The notes under the pieces are model-generated. The model was not told the origin of the DNA and made no database searches. It was given only the letters and a program-made list of their open reading frames with translations. Below are positions 1 through 12,241 of a DNA stretch of 64,000 nucleotides, piece by piece. Each line of letters opens with the position of its first letter. The first letter of the stretch is position 1. The stretch is from Lingula anatina. Taxonomy: Eukaryota > Brachiopoda > Lingulata > Lingulida > Lingulidae. The position numbers and the translations under genes were made by a program. Where the stretch lies: assembly GCF_001039355.2 (NCBI RefSeq), contig NW_019775413.1, positions 109,237-173,236 on the forward strand, in the 5' to 3' direction.

Positions 1-288
1 AGCAAAAAAAACAAATGGCACTGATATAAATTTACAGATAAAAATACAATACATTGTCGAAGTAAATGTTAGAACATTACATAAAATAAGTAGGGTAATT
101 TTAAACCAAACAGTACAAAAAACGTACGATATCAGGGATGAATATAAAATTCCTTACAATAACTCCCACTCATTGTGAGCTGAACCTCCTACCAGACCCA
201 ATAATAAAAGAGATAATACACTAGTATGATCTCTCATAAATTTAGAAAGTCATACAAATCATAAAATTTCAAATGGTTATTTATGTAC

Positions 289-2481
289 CTCAATGTTGGT
301 CACCGCCTGTGCATATGCAGATAGCATAAGTCCATAGTGTCTGTCTTCGGCACCATCAAACATTCTAGCCTGTTCCATCATGTCTTCATAGAAGCCAATG
401 CTATCTTCTGCATAATGAATAACTTATCCATAATCATGATAAAAGGGTTAGTAAAGTGTTTTTCTAAAATATATAAACAGAAGTCATGTATTTGAGATTT
501 TTGAATGATTGTATCATAAACATCTGCATGCTTTAATTCACCCTACTAAATGTAATACAAACAACCATCAGCTGTGAATCCTTATGAAATGGATTTTCAC
601 CAACTGAATAAATTATTTTGTTTAATGGTTGACACGACAAAAGTCAGTAAATACATATTTACAATTAAATCAGCAAATACTTTTATATGCATAAAACTCT
701 ACATAAAAGATACAAAACCCCAAATCAGACAAATAAACTACAGTGCTTGTATACTTGTGACTTTTTTCCATTTCTAGGTTAGCATAATAAAAAAAAAACA
801 TACTCTGGAAAAAGTTGATGATAGGGTATTCTGCAAGCACAGCCACTTTGATAAAACTTTTGTAGCTGTCTTCATTACAATGCATCGCCTGTGTGAGGAG
901 CTTCTCTAAGTTCTTCCATTCCACGTCCATGGTGGCAGTGGCAGTCTTTGAGTTCTTGGACAGCAATTGGTTATTAACACACTGAAGAATATCTGCGAAA
1001 AACTTACTGTAACGGAGCCTAACCTCTGAAAAGAATATAGTATGTCGATTTTAGAATGAGACCGCTGAGGTCTTATTTCCAATGAAAGTAGAGTTGGGTT
1101 GATCTACTTAGAATGATAGTTTCATTAGGAATAAGCCTTGTACTTGGTACGATTTAGTCCTCTAAATGTGGATTTCGCTTTATTCCTTTGATGTTACCAT
1201 AACCTTAGCAATTTCCTTAACCGCAGATAAAATCGACATCATATGGCGTACTCAAACTGTTTCAGAAACCTTTTAATACTTTAACAAAACTAACCTGGTA
1301 ATTCCCTTATCCGTACATGCTTTTCCACATATTCTCTCATCAACGAGTGGATGTCGTATCTAATCTTTTGTCTCTGTACTAAGGTTAACCCTGCTGATTC
1401 TTCATGTATAATGGACACTCTTGATAGTTCTTTCACAACTTTAACGCCACCAGTTTCTTGCTTGATTCCTATGAGAAAGGAGAAAAGTGAAGGAACCACA
1501 TTCTTATACACTCCAAATGCATCATGTAATCTGTTATACAGAGGTTTTCATCAAAGACAGCTAGTAATATATCTTTCTTTATACCATTCATCTTACTCTG
1601 TCTTATTTCGGTCAGATCAGATCATTTCATTTGGGTATGTGTTCTTTCGAAATGACACAGCTGATATTAATACTATACACAAAGAACTGCACAATCAAGC
1701 TCCCAGGTTTTTGCTACATCAGTGGCACAGACTATCATCAGGCATAAAAATGATTTCAAAAGTCGTCTTCTTACTTTTTTGTCGGATGGCTGTATATTAC
1801 ACAGAATCATAAAGAATCATCAAGATCTATCTACCCTTACCCAAAACTGCAGCAACAGCCTCTTTGCTGAAATGGCCAGGAATATAACCTATGGCCGCCA
1901 AGTGCTGTCTAAAAACTTCGGTCAGTCGGGCAAGGTGATTTCTTATCACTTTATCTAAAATAGGAAAAAACATATATCGGATGTATAAACTAAATAAAGA
2001 CAACTTTTACATTGTCTTAATTTCATTTTAATTAGTTGGTTAATTAACTAATTTTAATTAGACGTGTGATTATTCCCATGTTATCACTTAATAAAACCAT
2101 ATAAGCTTTTAAAGATTTTTCTAAACACATTTTTGTCATCCAATATCTACCTTGGTTTAAATGTCAAACTATTTCACAGTATAAAAATATGGAAATCTGT
2201 ACCATGAGCATTTAATTCATTCCCCAAAGTTAACCTACCTATTCTCTCAGAGTCAGAAAAACTCTCGTCACTGAGAGCTTTCAGTCGTTCTTCCTTCATG
2301 AGGTCCAACATTTCACTTGGGCTCAGATTACCTTCGCGTAAAATGCTCCCTAGAAAATTTGAGGTATAACATTCTCAATAAAACATTTAACAAAATGAAT
2401 AAATTATTTAATAAAAAATAGGTAATGTTTAGAAAGTAATATATTGCACAATAAAGAAATGGATTTTTAAACTGTATTGGC

Positions 2482-2521
<40 letters not shown>

Positions 2522-3436
2522 TTGTGTTGAAAATTTTTCTTGAGAATACCTCGAATTTATTAGGCATTAATAATTCCACTCTCTTAATGCCTAAATAATT
2601 CGAGGTATTCTCAAATTTTTTTTCAACACAATAAATAAATAAATAAAGTTAAAAAATCCACTTTCTTTTTTGTGCAAGATATAACTTGCAAGAAAAATGC
2701 ATAAATTCGACTTACCTACAATGATTAAAGCAAGAGGCAATCTTGCATATTGTTCTGCAAGCTTGGTCAAAGTATTTTCATCTATAAATGGACCTTCATT
2801 TTCTGTATGGGAGTGAGAAAAAGTGTCGAGTAATAACGCTTTTGCGTCTGAAATACAAAGTGGCATTAAACTCTGCTCAAAATATACTCTATTCAGTCTT
2901 GCGAACTGAAACTTGGTGCGGGAAACGATGAAGACCCTCACATCAGGGCACTGGGTTATGACGTCAAAAACAAACGTGAGCAGCACATTCTGCAGGTCAT
3001 GACTGACGTTTCTCGTGGTTGCCTCTGACACGGCGATGTGTTCGCATTTTTCAAAAATCAACACACAGGGAGCAATATTTTTTAAATGCTCAATGATTTG
3101 TTGCTGCAGCAGCTCAGGGGTGGAATCGCCGGTAAGCAAAGGCACTTTGTCTTCTAATAATTCGAGAGCAACGTACTTAAAGAAGTCTTTTGCACTGTTT
3201 ACTCTTTGCATCGACAAGAATGTAGTGCATAGGTCACCATTATACGCCTTCGCAGACACCTGTCTCAAAATCTCCCTCGTTAAGCTTGCCTTACCAATCC
3301 CGGGAGGGCCATAGATACCAAATATCCGATGCTGTGTCCAAGAATCTGTTATAAGCTTTATTTCCTTTTCTCGCCCGAAGAAAATAGGGTGCTCTAAATT
3401 GAACGCCATGTTGTTTACTATTGACACGTGATGCAA
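289..3436 (-). CDS. NB-ARC (STAND) ATPase with TPR-like C-terminus, partial
   Basis: Animal NLR/Apaf-1-like signalling ATPase; its ligand is unknown. Exons read on the minus strand: 3436-2716, 2349-2239, 1954-1841, 1468-1295, 1025-804, 407-289, then off the left edge. All have GT-AG borders and compatible phases. Exon 1 holds the nucleotide-binding domain: P-loop GPPGIGKAS (residues 43-51), degenerate Walker B VLIFEKCEH (~125-133), sensor VSRTKF and a GLPL-like RLPLALIIVG. Exons 2-4 encode the helical and winged-helix part, with YDIHSLMREYV, a usual mark of animal NB-ARC proteins. Exons 5-6 look like TPR helices (FYEDMMEQARMF...AYAQAV). Start may be residue 1 (3436) or Met10 (3409). The P-loop Thr is Ala and the Walker B Asp is Glu, so ATP hydrolysis may be impaired. 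It is paralogous and divergent to the gene at 4568-8933. Family is confident; function is inferred. Confidence 0.82.
2483..2647. repeat. Foldback (palindromic) element with ATTT-repeat ends
   Basis: An ATTT tetranucleotide tract and a following arm (to ~2570) are mirrored by a near-perfect inverted copy at 2584-2647, with a 13-bp loop at 2571-2583. Each arm contains TTGAGAATACCTCGAAT or its complement. The arms differ by a few indels. It lies in intron 1 of the minus-strand NB-ARC gene. It looks like a small foldback or MITE-type element, or a palindrome grown from a microsatellite. It has no coding capacity. Confidence 0.75.
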
Positions 3437-4567
3437 AGAAAATGTGACCTTTCTGCAACAAAAGAACCAGCAGTGCGAGTGCGTGCAGTTGGTCCTTTTA
3501 TGAACTAGGGCTGTTTAACGTAACACACCCATATGTCAAAGTACAGAGGTACTGGCATTATTATCTTTTAGTTGGGATACCACAGAGTATGTTATTTACA
3601 GCTTTTGAAATGATACACAAGTCAGCAAAGGCCTATTCTGTATCAACATAGTGTTGTCATTAAGTGGTGAAATATATGAAAATGTACCCATGTCTAAATT
3701 GGGCAATGTACTTGTACGTGCCCACGAAAATTTCTGGCAGTCACATAGGGATCCTATTTTAATTGAGTGTTGGGGGAATGGGCAGACATGGATATATAGA
3801 AAAAAAACTGCGCTAGCGAGTTAATTTCCTGTAGCCTCGTTTCGGTCCTTGTGCATACGCACAATATATACGTACGTACAATATATACTATGAAAAAACT
3901 GACGTGATTGAAAAATGTGCTGAGTGGATAATGCTCCTGCACGGGTATAGTGTGCCAACCCAGACATTGGTGTCTTGCAGGTACGCGCATGTATTTATCT
4001 CTAGCCTATCACATATAAATGGACACATGCAGCATTGACCTAAATAGTCTAAATAGCGAAATGCTAGGGAAATCTGCTTATTCATTGCAGATCTTAACAT
4101 AGATTGGCATTTTAAACCATGAATAGAGCGAGAAGTGTGGTGTTTTGTGAAACAACACTACCGTCTACAAGTGCCTATTCTACTGGAAAAGTATTAGAAC
4201 ATGTTTACATGAGCTACATATAGCATATATAGCGTGTATCAGTGTACAGCATTGTAATGCAGAAATAAATGAAAGATAGGCCTATCTTTAATGAGTGAAC
4301 AATGTCACAATGGACGTATGGCTTGTGTACACTTTTAGGGAACTCTGTCAGAAGTTGATAAAGCCGGTTGATTTAATTTGTTTGTAGGCCATAAGAAAGA
4401 GTGACCTAGATCAATCTCCGATGACTCATGAATTTTACATAATAATCATAATCATATGCAGAAACTGCCACTATAGAAACTGGGAACTTTGGCGTAAGCT
4501 AAATATAGATTGTTCAGATTAACTGATTCCAAAATTCAGAATTGGCGCAGAGGGATAGAGAGGAACC
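3437..4567. promoter_or_regulatory. Divergent intergenic region between the NB-ARC paralogs
   Basis: About 1.1 kb separates the start codons of the two head-to-head NB-ARC genes, so both promoters should lie here. I see no convincing ORF, RNA gene or repeat and no clear TATA box at the expected places. Being a promoter is inferred from the gene arrangement only. Confidence 0.4.
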
Positions 4568-5430
4568 ATGACACAGTTGGGGTACACGTTTGTTGGTCGT
4601 GAATTGCAGATGGACAAAGTTTTGAATCGATGGGAAAAGTTTCGCATATTTGGAATCTACGGCCAACCTGCCATCGGCAAGACCGAATTTGCCGAGAGAG
4701 TCGTACGAGAAGTTGACAAGCGCTACAGGGAAGAGAGGTCTGTAGCAAGATGCCTGCCGCCTGGGAAAACCAGCCACTGCGAAATTGATCGAACAGATAA
4801 TGACAAAATGGTGCCGCTTTATGTGGCGAGGGTGGATCTCACAGAAGTTCGCTCTCTACGTCAGATTCAAGAACGATTCAATCGAGCCACGAAATTTCCT
4901 TCAACGTTCCCTTCTGATGACCCTTTCGACGAGGCGTTGCAGTTTAACTGGAAGTGCGACTTGGCTGCGCATGTAAAGAACCATTTTAATAAGGTGTGCA
5001 AGAGATACGTCATCTTAATAGATAACTGCGAGCACGTTGTCGTTGCTGATGAAAATAATTTTACTGAGTCCAAGCTTCAGAATGACTTTACAGCTGGTGC
5101 CAAAGGGGTTACGGATGCCGATCCCGACTTTCTGCATCAGGATAGGCCACTCCAAACATTTTTACTGAATCTGATTGGAGACCTAGTCAAGAAATGCCAA
5201 AATCTATGGATATTAGTGGTATCAAGACATAGTTTTAACTTTGCCTCCCTAGGCAGAGTTTATCACCCAGTCCGGTTGTCCCGATTGACCACCGAAGAGG
5301 GAGGGTCATTGCTTCAGGAGGTGTGCGACTCTGTCAAGTTCAGAAATGACCAACTTGAGGAATTAGTAGAAAAGTGTGAAGGCGTGCCCCTACACATCAT
5401 AGCTGTAGGTAAGTACTGTATGTGTCTTGT

Positions 5431-5481
<51 letters not shown>

Positions 5482-8400
5482 TGGATGACTAAAAAGTACA
5501 ATCTTCAAATTAGCACGGGTCCTCTTATTGGCGAGATCAAACCGTTAAATATGACGACTGACCTAGATACACGTTGGGATAAACACAGCCATATAAGTGC
5601 ATTAAATGCGTAAAATCAACAATAGACTTTGAATAAACAGCCTTACAATTGGAACCAGGATTTATTCTGATTGACGAATACGCTACGATAATGGTTCAAT
5701 CCACACCGTTTAGTTTGTCAGGTAGAGGGGTCGAAGTGGGTGACTTAGGTTCATTGGTATCATATGGAATCTCATGAATTTAGCCAGAAGTCAGATTATG
5801 TGTGGTAGCACTTTCAAACCAGAAGCTTTTATTATGTAAGTTGTCATTATATACGGTAACACCCTAACAGATGAGAGTATAAACATCCATATAGTGAAAA
5901 CATATGATATAAAGCAACACTTTTGCGTCAATATATGCATTTTCAAGAAATAAGTAAAGTTAGTTTCGTAATATTGAGTAACCTGTTAACAAATGACGTC
6001 AGAGGTCACCTGAGGTCAAATTTGAGGCAGTTTTATGAAAAATAAACTTGTGAAGTTATTTTTAAAGAGACTGTTAGTCAATATTAAGGGCATGGTAATT
6101 TCTGATAATTTCTGCCCTCATGAAAGAGATTTCATGAGATTTGACAGTTTACTGTACAGTATGAGACATTTATGGATCACAAATACTTGAAGTGTTTTTG
6201 AATTAGGGGATATGGGAGGAAAATACTCACCATTTAATAGGTTTGCTACATGAAGGTATGAATAGAAGTTAGGCTCATTTATTTAGCTGAAAAATTGTTC
6301 TAATAGGTAAAGTAACAAAAATGTTATTGTGCAATCTAGCTTTAAAGTAGGTCAAAGTTCACATGCGGTCAAATTTGAATGATTTTCAGGCCTCTGTCTA
6401 AATATTATAATATCCCTTAAATATAGACTTATTTACTAGAAATAATCTAAAACATTATTTTTCATTTCCATTCACTTTAATGAAATAACTTATGGGTTAA
6501 TTTCTTCCCGAAAATGACTCAAATTTGACATTACATTACTTTTGCCCTTTGATTTGCTTTAATTTCTACATCACACATAATATTAATTATTGTTGTTTCT
6601 TCACCTGTTATGACAGTTATTTTCATATCTAGCAAACCTAATAAATGGTGATCATCTTTCCTACCCCAACCAGATATTCAAAAATTGAACCAAGCGCCCG
6701 CTATAGCACAAACGCAACCATTTTCACCTGCCTTAAATGTGATCTGTCTCTTTCCTTATTTTCTTTAAGGGACCGAGTTGAATGGCAGTGAACATTTGTA
6801 CAAAGCAGGTGGATTGCTAGAAGTTCTTAGGGAAGATAGACTGCGGTCATTAGGAGAAGAGGGTCTCACCGACGACGAGAGAGCGGGTATAACGGAATTT
6901 ATTCTCCTTTTCAAACAGATACCAGGCAACACAATTGTACAGTCATATTTAATGGAAATGTTCATTTTTAGTCATTCTGCTCCGATTGGGTGGCGCTGTG
7001 GTTACCTGTAATTAATAACTGAATGTTTTGAGATTTAACTTTTCGATAGTTTGAATGTACATGGTATTCCTCTGAACACAAAGTGCTTAATATACTCCTC
7101 GAAGACCTTTGATAACGGTTATAAAGAGCACATGAAATAATTCACTTTTTTAAATTTCATTTTCAGAGAAAATAGAAGCGAAGGAATTCAGTAGGCTACC
7201 ACCCAAATTACAGAAAAATGCGTTATCACTGGTCAACTTACAGAATGGTTGCAGTAAAGAAGACATGGCAGCACGGACAGGTATAATAAGACTCTACGAA
7301 TACATCTTCTTAATGTATAGACCCGTCTTAGAAATATGAAATAACCTAAAAAATTAAGGATGTATTTATTTTTTCTGTTTTTGTGGTGATTTTCCTAACC
7401 ATACTTACACCATATTTACGCTATGACTATTAAACGTGTTTCAACTTACGACAGTGGGAAAATTGTCTTGAGTAGCACAGAAAGCAAGGTTTATTGTGCA
7501 TTAATATTGCTTTCAATACATTAAGCATACATATTAAATATCAATGTGTGTGCGTGAGCGTCAGTGTCATTATGCAGTGTTTTGTGTAAGTATATTTTTC
7601 TACTTATCACAACGTGATGTATTGTCTGTAAACCTCTGTAAGGAAATCTGTAAGCAGCATTGAATTGCGTTGTGTGTGTTGAATAAAAATTGTCACCGAG
7701 GTGCACGAATAAAAAAAGATATAAATGTCAAGCAGATTTTAATAGTGATGATATGGACTATCTAAAGTATGAGCCATTTGAATAATGAATCTTTTTGCGG
7801 GGTGCACTTCGTAATCGATTGTCTTCTTGACCTCTAATAATCACTGACCTCTCTTTCAGGATATACGTTGCCTGCCATGGCAATGCGAAATGTGGGTGCT
7901 CCTCTTATCAGACGTGGCAAGGCTGACTGCAATCCAAATAATGAAGAGATAGCGCTTCTGCCGTTCACAGAGGAATTTGTCGCGAACCGAACAGGACAGA
8001 AGTTGCCCAAAAGTACGTTAGTTGATCCTTAGCACTATATATACAGACGTGTTAACTCCTATTTTGTTTCGCAATATCTACTAAAATATCAATAAAAGGA
8101 ATTATATATTAACAAAAGTGCAATATATAATATGATTTGTTCACCCATTTGAAGCGTTCATTTGTTTGTATATTCATTCAATTACCTTTTTTATATTATG
8201 TTTGTGTTTCAAAAATATTTTCTTATATTCTACAGAACTTGCTGAAAACAGTGCGAATGAAAATTATTCGAAAGAGTCTAAAACGTCAAGTTTACCTCAA
8301 GTCACAGAGGCCAATCCCTCAGTAACGTACCATCAAACACACACTTCTGAGGTCGAGGCTATCGGCACAACTGTGCACGTCACCAAGTCCAAACAGGAGT

Positions 8401-8933
8401 CGGCGCCAAAAACAAGCGACAAGAAAGCAAAACGATCAAAACCTACTGTGGCCGAGCGTTTAGAACAATCCGTGCGTCCAAAAACGGCATCTATTAAAAC
8501 GCCACTGCACTGTGCAAAAGCGGGTCCAATGCTCTTTCCCAATTACCCATCGTCACTAAAGGATCGATATGTGACGAACCCGTATCTCAATACTCGATGT
8601 TGCTTATCTGACACAGAATCTGTAGTCTCTGATGTAAGATTACCTGGGACGTACAACGAGCTTGATACACAGCTCAGGAAGTGTGAAGATTATGAACAGA
8701 GATCTGAGACAAACCCAGTCAACTTTTCCTCCCCACTGGAGTGGAATATCTTGCCAGATATATCACGACCAGGCGGGACAGGGCCGAGTTCATGTGATGA
8801 CAATAACGACGGTTACAGTGATTTAAGTACACACGTGGACTTCTTTGGTCCAAAATTGATGGCAGATGGAGGTTTGAATAACTCGTTTAGTTCGACTGAC
8901 AGCAATCAGACTCCGAGAAAGGAACTTGTATGA
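4568..8933 (+). CDS. NB-ARC (STAND) ATPase with a polar tail, no TPR
   Basis: Five exons join in frame: 4568-5408, 6770-6886, 7167-7280, 7860-8012, 8236-8933 (stop TGA), giving 640 residues. Exon 1 carries an intact P-loop GQPAIGKT (32-39), Walker B VILIDNCEH (148-156), sensor VVSRHSF (Arg220) and a GVPL motif (272-275). Exons 2-4 match exons 2-4 of the divergent minus-strand gene in order and intron phase (all phase 1); exon 3 is 114 bp in both. The last exon encodes about 230 residues rich in Ser, Thr, Lys and Asn, with no recognisable domain, where the paralog has TPR-like helices. It may be a shortened regulatory or decoy paralog. The exon 2 donor (GTATAA) is weak and was chosen by alignment to the paralog. 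A poly-A signal lies at 9170-9175. Confidence 0.82.
5431..5482. repeat. (TAA)n microsatellite
   Basis: A trinucleotide TAA run of about 17 copies starts 23 bp after the exon 1 splice donor of the plus-strand NB-ARC gene. It gives spurious poly-Asn and poly-Ile reading frames. Confidence 0.95.
6003..6018 (+). promoter_or_regulatory. Perfect DR4 nuclear-receptor half-site pair
   Basis: Two AGGTCA half-sites are spaced by four bases (CCTG), matching the DR4 consensus used by TR/LXR-type receptors. A near-DR1 (AGGTCAAAGTTCA) lies at 6349-6361 inside the adjacent foldback element, in a related sequence context. The motif match is seen; receptor binding is not shown, and the sites may simply be part of a repeat family. 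Confidence 0.35.
6193..6690. mobile_element. Diverged long-palindrome (foldback/MITE) element
   Basis: The left arm at about 6193-6262 and the right arm at about 6620-6690 are inverted copies sharing CACCATTTAATAGGTTTGCTA (left) and TAGCAAACCTAATAAATGGTG (right). Inside, GGTCAAATTTGAATGATTTTC at 6367 is mirrored by GAAAATGACTCAAATTTGAC at 6510, so the palindrome extends inward about 200 bp per arm. It sits in intron 1 of the plus-strand NB-ARC gene. No ORF. Superfamily unknown; no target duplication was identified. Confidence 0.6.
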
Positions 8934-10279
8934 ACACAGCCCACATACGTTTTTTAAACTGAAAATGAGCTAAGCGTGATGAGAGAAAGAGTGAGAGAGA
9001 GAGAGAGAGAGAGAGAGTGCAATGCATTTTCTCACTTTTTTTCTGAAGCTTCACACGGCGTGTGTATATATGTACATGTGATATACGTGTTAAAAAGAAT
9101 GAAATATTTATTTAAAGGTTTAGAAATATTATTCATTGTTTGTGATTCAGTCGAATTTTTATTCAGATGAATAAAAGTATTCTGGTGTATGTTAGCCATT
9201 GAGTCGTATTCCACATATATAAAAAATCTAATTTGTGCGGAATCTGAAAACGCCATATGGTATCATTGTGTTGGATAAATATAAACCAACAAAGAAATCA
9301 CGAAGTTTGTGAACATAAGTCATTGTATCTGTTTCTCCTGAGAACATCTAGCTAGCGTATTGCAGAAATTTGGAAACACGCTCACCGGTCTCTTGATCTC
9401 AAGCAGAATCGGTCTTGTCCGGAGAGCCCAAGTTTGGGGGGGGGGGGTCCTAGTGGATAACAAGCCAGGTTATAAATTGTGGAAATTTTTTTTACGACAC
9501 AGTGGTCTCAAGTTATCAGTCAGTTATAGCTCGTGGCAATATTAATCATGACAATTCCTTTTTAGTTTGTAAATTAATTTAAAAGATGATATTAACCTTT
9601 TAAATCTTCAGTATGAAAAATATTGCCAAGCTTCATAGAATTAGGCGATATGCGTAAAATTATTTGCACATCACTACGTGCTCGAAAAAGTGCTATGACG
9701 GGAACTGAATAGATAATTATATTTTGAGATTTTAAACTGATTTAGATTTGACCTTTGAAAAAAAATTTCAATTAAATTCAAATAAAACGACAAAACTTTG
9801 TTTACTTTTATGAAAATTTATTAGTAACCACAACATTTATGAACTTTCATATATATATATGCTCCCCATTAAAATAATGAAAACAGACATCGATGCATTT
9901 TCATTTGTGCAGCACAAGCACGAGGAAAGCAAAAGCTGAAAAGTTTATCTAATGCCAGTTTTCCTTCTTTTCATTTTGAAGAACAATCCTGTCTCAGCAC
10001 AAATAAATACACAAAATGATTAAATATATAAACAAGTCATTATCAGTACTAGAGATGTCTCTCCCTTTACACAGTTAAGAGTCCTCTATTTCGCTTAATA
10101 TATATAAGAAACAATACTAAAATTACCGTTTAAAAATAGGGTGAATAGAATTAAATAGAAGAATGAAATCCAATTACCATGGAATGGATTTTACCAATGC
10201 CATAAAATGAAAACTGTCAACTGTCAAATTGTGTCATAAAAGCACATTCCTGTATTCCCTACAGCTGCGTCGTCGCCTT
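8934..10279. other. Intergenic: NB-ARC 3' UTR, GA repeat, no gene seen
   Basis: Holds the probable 3' UTR of the plus-strand NB-ARC gene with an AATAAA at 9170-9175, a (GA)n run near 8985-9017 and a G-run near 9434-9446. The 3' UTR of the minus-strand carnosine synthase should occupy the right end. The regions meet tail to tail. No other ORF looks real. Confidence 0.6.
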
Positions 10280-12083
10280 TCATTGCCGGGACAACTCCAG
10301 GAAAGGGGACAGAAAGCGCTCCACTGGATACTGTTGGTTGTCTATCCCATATTTCCTGCAAACAGCTAACAGCTTTTCCTTCCCCTCATTGATAGACGCC
10401 GCCTTAACAACTACCTGGCATAACAGGTTCTCAAAGGGCTCATTTTCTTTCAACTTGGACTCCCTTGGAAAGAAAAGTATTTCTCCTTCTTCATGAGCCT
10501 CGGCTAGAATCTCCAGTGTAGCAATGCCCGGCCGCGATAGTGCCTTGGCGTGGGCTGTTGTGGTACACATGACCCCTATCAGCTGGCACCTTGGCTCCAA
10601 TGGCCGGACGCTGGGTAATATCCCACATGCAATTAAGAAATTAAGGAAAAGGATATCTGTATCAAAGACGGCGAGTATCCAGTCCCTATGATTGTATCCT
10701 GCCATTCTTCCGTTGATCTCAATCAGTTTTGGCCCCATGGGTGTCATTTTAAACTCAATATCATACACACCATCAGTGAGACCAACTGCTCTAACACACT
10801 GCTGTGTGGCCGTTACCAGCTGTCGTTGCTTGTCAAGGGTTAAACTTGTTGGCATACATGATGAAGTCTCCAAAAAGCGAGGAAAGCGGGTAGGTCCACA
10901 ATCAGAGATGAATGCCGCTAAAATCATTCCTCGAAACATGACGATATCGACTCCATGCTTAGTTCCCAGTGCATACTCAGCTAGGAGCATTTCGTTGCCG
11001 TATCCAAATGCTAACGCCTTTTCATCCTTAGCTTTTAAGGTTTTCTGAACGGTGTTGAAGGACTTCAGACATTCTGTCTCGTCTTTGACAAGGTATACTC
11101 CAAGAGAACTTGACCCGTATTCTGGCTTCAAAATTGCCGGATACTGAAGAATATTTGATGATCCCTTCACATCTTCGGGTTGGACAATTTCGTGTATCGT
11201 GACTGCATTCAGTTTAGGGTTTGGCAGAGGAGAGCTCCTGATTGCAGATTCCACTAAAACATTTTGGGTAAGACTTTTTTTCTTAGTCTTTCTTGAAGCT
11301 TCGGGCCTATTACCAAGCAGACATAGTGCTTCGCACAACAAAGCCGTCAGAGGAACGTATTCGTCAATAACTGTCATGCATCCGTCTACGGCTAGGCCTT
11401 GTGTGCGCAGTAGGTGGACAATTTTCTCTGCATTTTCTTCATCGCGGCTGTGGTCTTCTATATCACATTGGATAAACTTGTATACACTGGTGGCTGCACT
11501 GTGATTATGATCCGGGTCAATCAAAATTATCTAAAATGGATGAAAAACACGCACATACAAATATAATTCACATTAAAAACTCCCTTTAATGAGTGCTCTG
11601 GCACTTTTCAAATAGCCTTACAAATAGTTCTGATACAAATGTAAATTTTAAGTAAACTGAACAAATCAGTTAAAATGGATATCATTCTTCAATTGGCAAA
11701 CAAAAAGGTATATTTATGTAATAAATAAATAAATGAATAAATAAATAAATGATAAGTATAATTATAGATAAAATAAATGGATGATGAATTTGTATATCCC
11801 CTGTTGAAATCATTTACCTTAACAAGGTAATTCTTGGCAGCCTCCCAAACAAACTTTTTATTTTTTCCTCCGCCAATGAGAAGGATTTGCTTTTCTCGAA
11901 GAAGGAACCGCTGACTACGGTTGACCATTGTTGTCACTAGGGGTTGTATGCTATTTCCAAGGTTGGAGGGATTTGAAAACTCATAGATCTGCGTGTTCGC
12001 GATCGTTCTCTTGCTGTTATTGACACTTACAGCCACAGCGTCAAAACTGACATCTTTTTGCTGGGTCAGAACAAAATTGACAC
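10280..12083 (-). CDS. CARNS1: Carnosine synthase-like ATP-grasp ligase, 3' exons
   Basis: ATP-dependent dipeptide ligase that joins beta-alanine (or GABA) to L-histidine, cytosolic. Two exons are visible: 12083-11818 (enters at phase 1) and 11530-10280 (stop TGA at 10280-10282), together about 505 residues. The first exon gives NRSQRFLLREKQILLIGGG...KFVWEAAKNYLVK, the N-domain signature of CARNS1. The second holds the ATP-grasp body: ILKPEYGSSSLGVYLV, LLAEYALGTKHGVDIVMF, FISDCGPTRFPRF, then the metal-binding LIEINGRMAG, and it ends with the family's RKYGIDNQQYPVERFLS block. Vertebrate enzymes have EINPRMGG where this has EINGRMAG. The N-terminal exons are not found; they may lie in or beyond the gap and transposons to the right. 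Family assignment is strong; substrate choice is inferred. Confidence 0.9.
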
Positions 12084-12169
12084 CTGAAAAATATGAAAAC
12101 ACCACTATAACGTATTAATTTACAATCAGGACAATAGACAAGGGAAGAGCACTGTGTTGCACTATTTTC

Positions 12170-12170
<1 letters not shown>

Positions 12171-12238
<68 letters not shown>
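12171..12238. repeat. (AT)n microsatellite
   Basis: Uninterrupted TA/AT dinucleotide run upstream of the first visible carnosine synthase exon. Confidence 0.95.

Positions 12239-12241
<3 letters not shown>

Noticed and set aside
5314-5613. Poly-Asn/poly-Ile open frames
   Set aside because: They are translations of the (TAA)n microsatellite after the exon 1 splice donor.
10692-11504. Plus-strand ORFs of 118 and 101 residues
   Set aside because: Antisense to the carnosine synthase exon.
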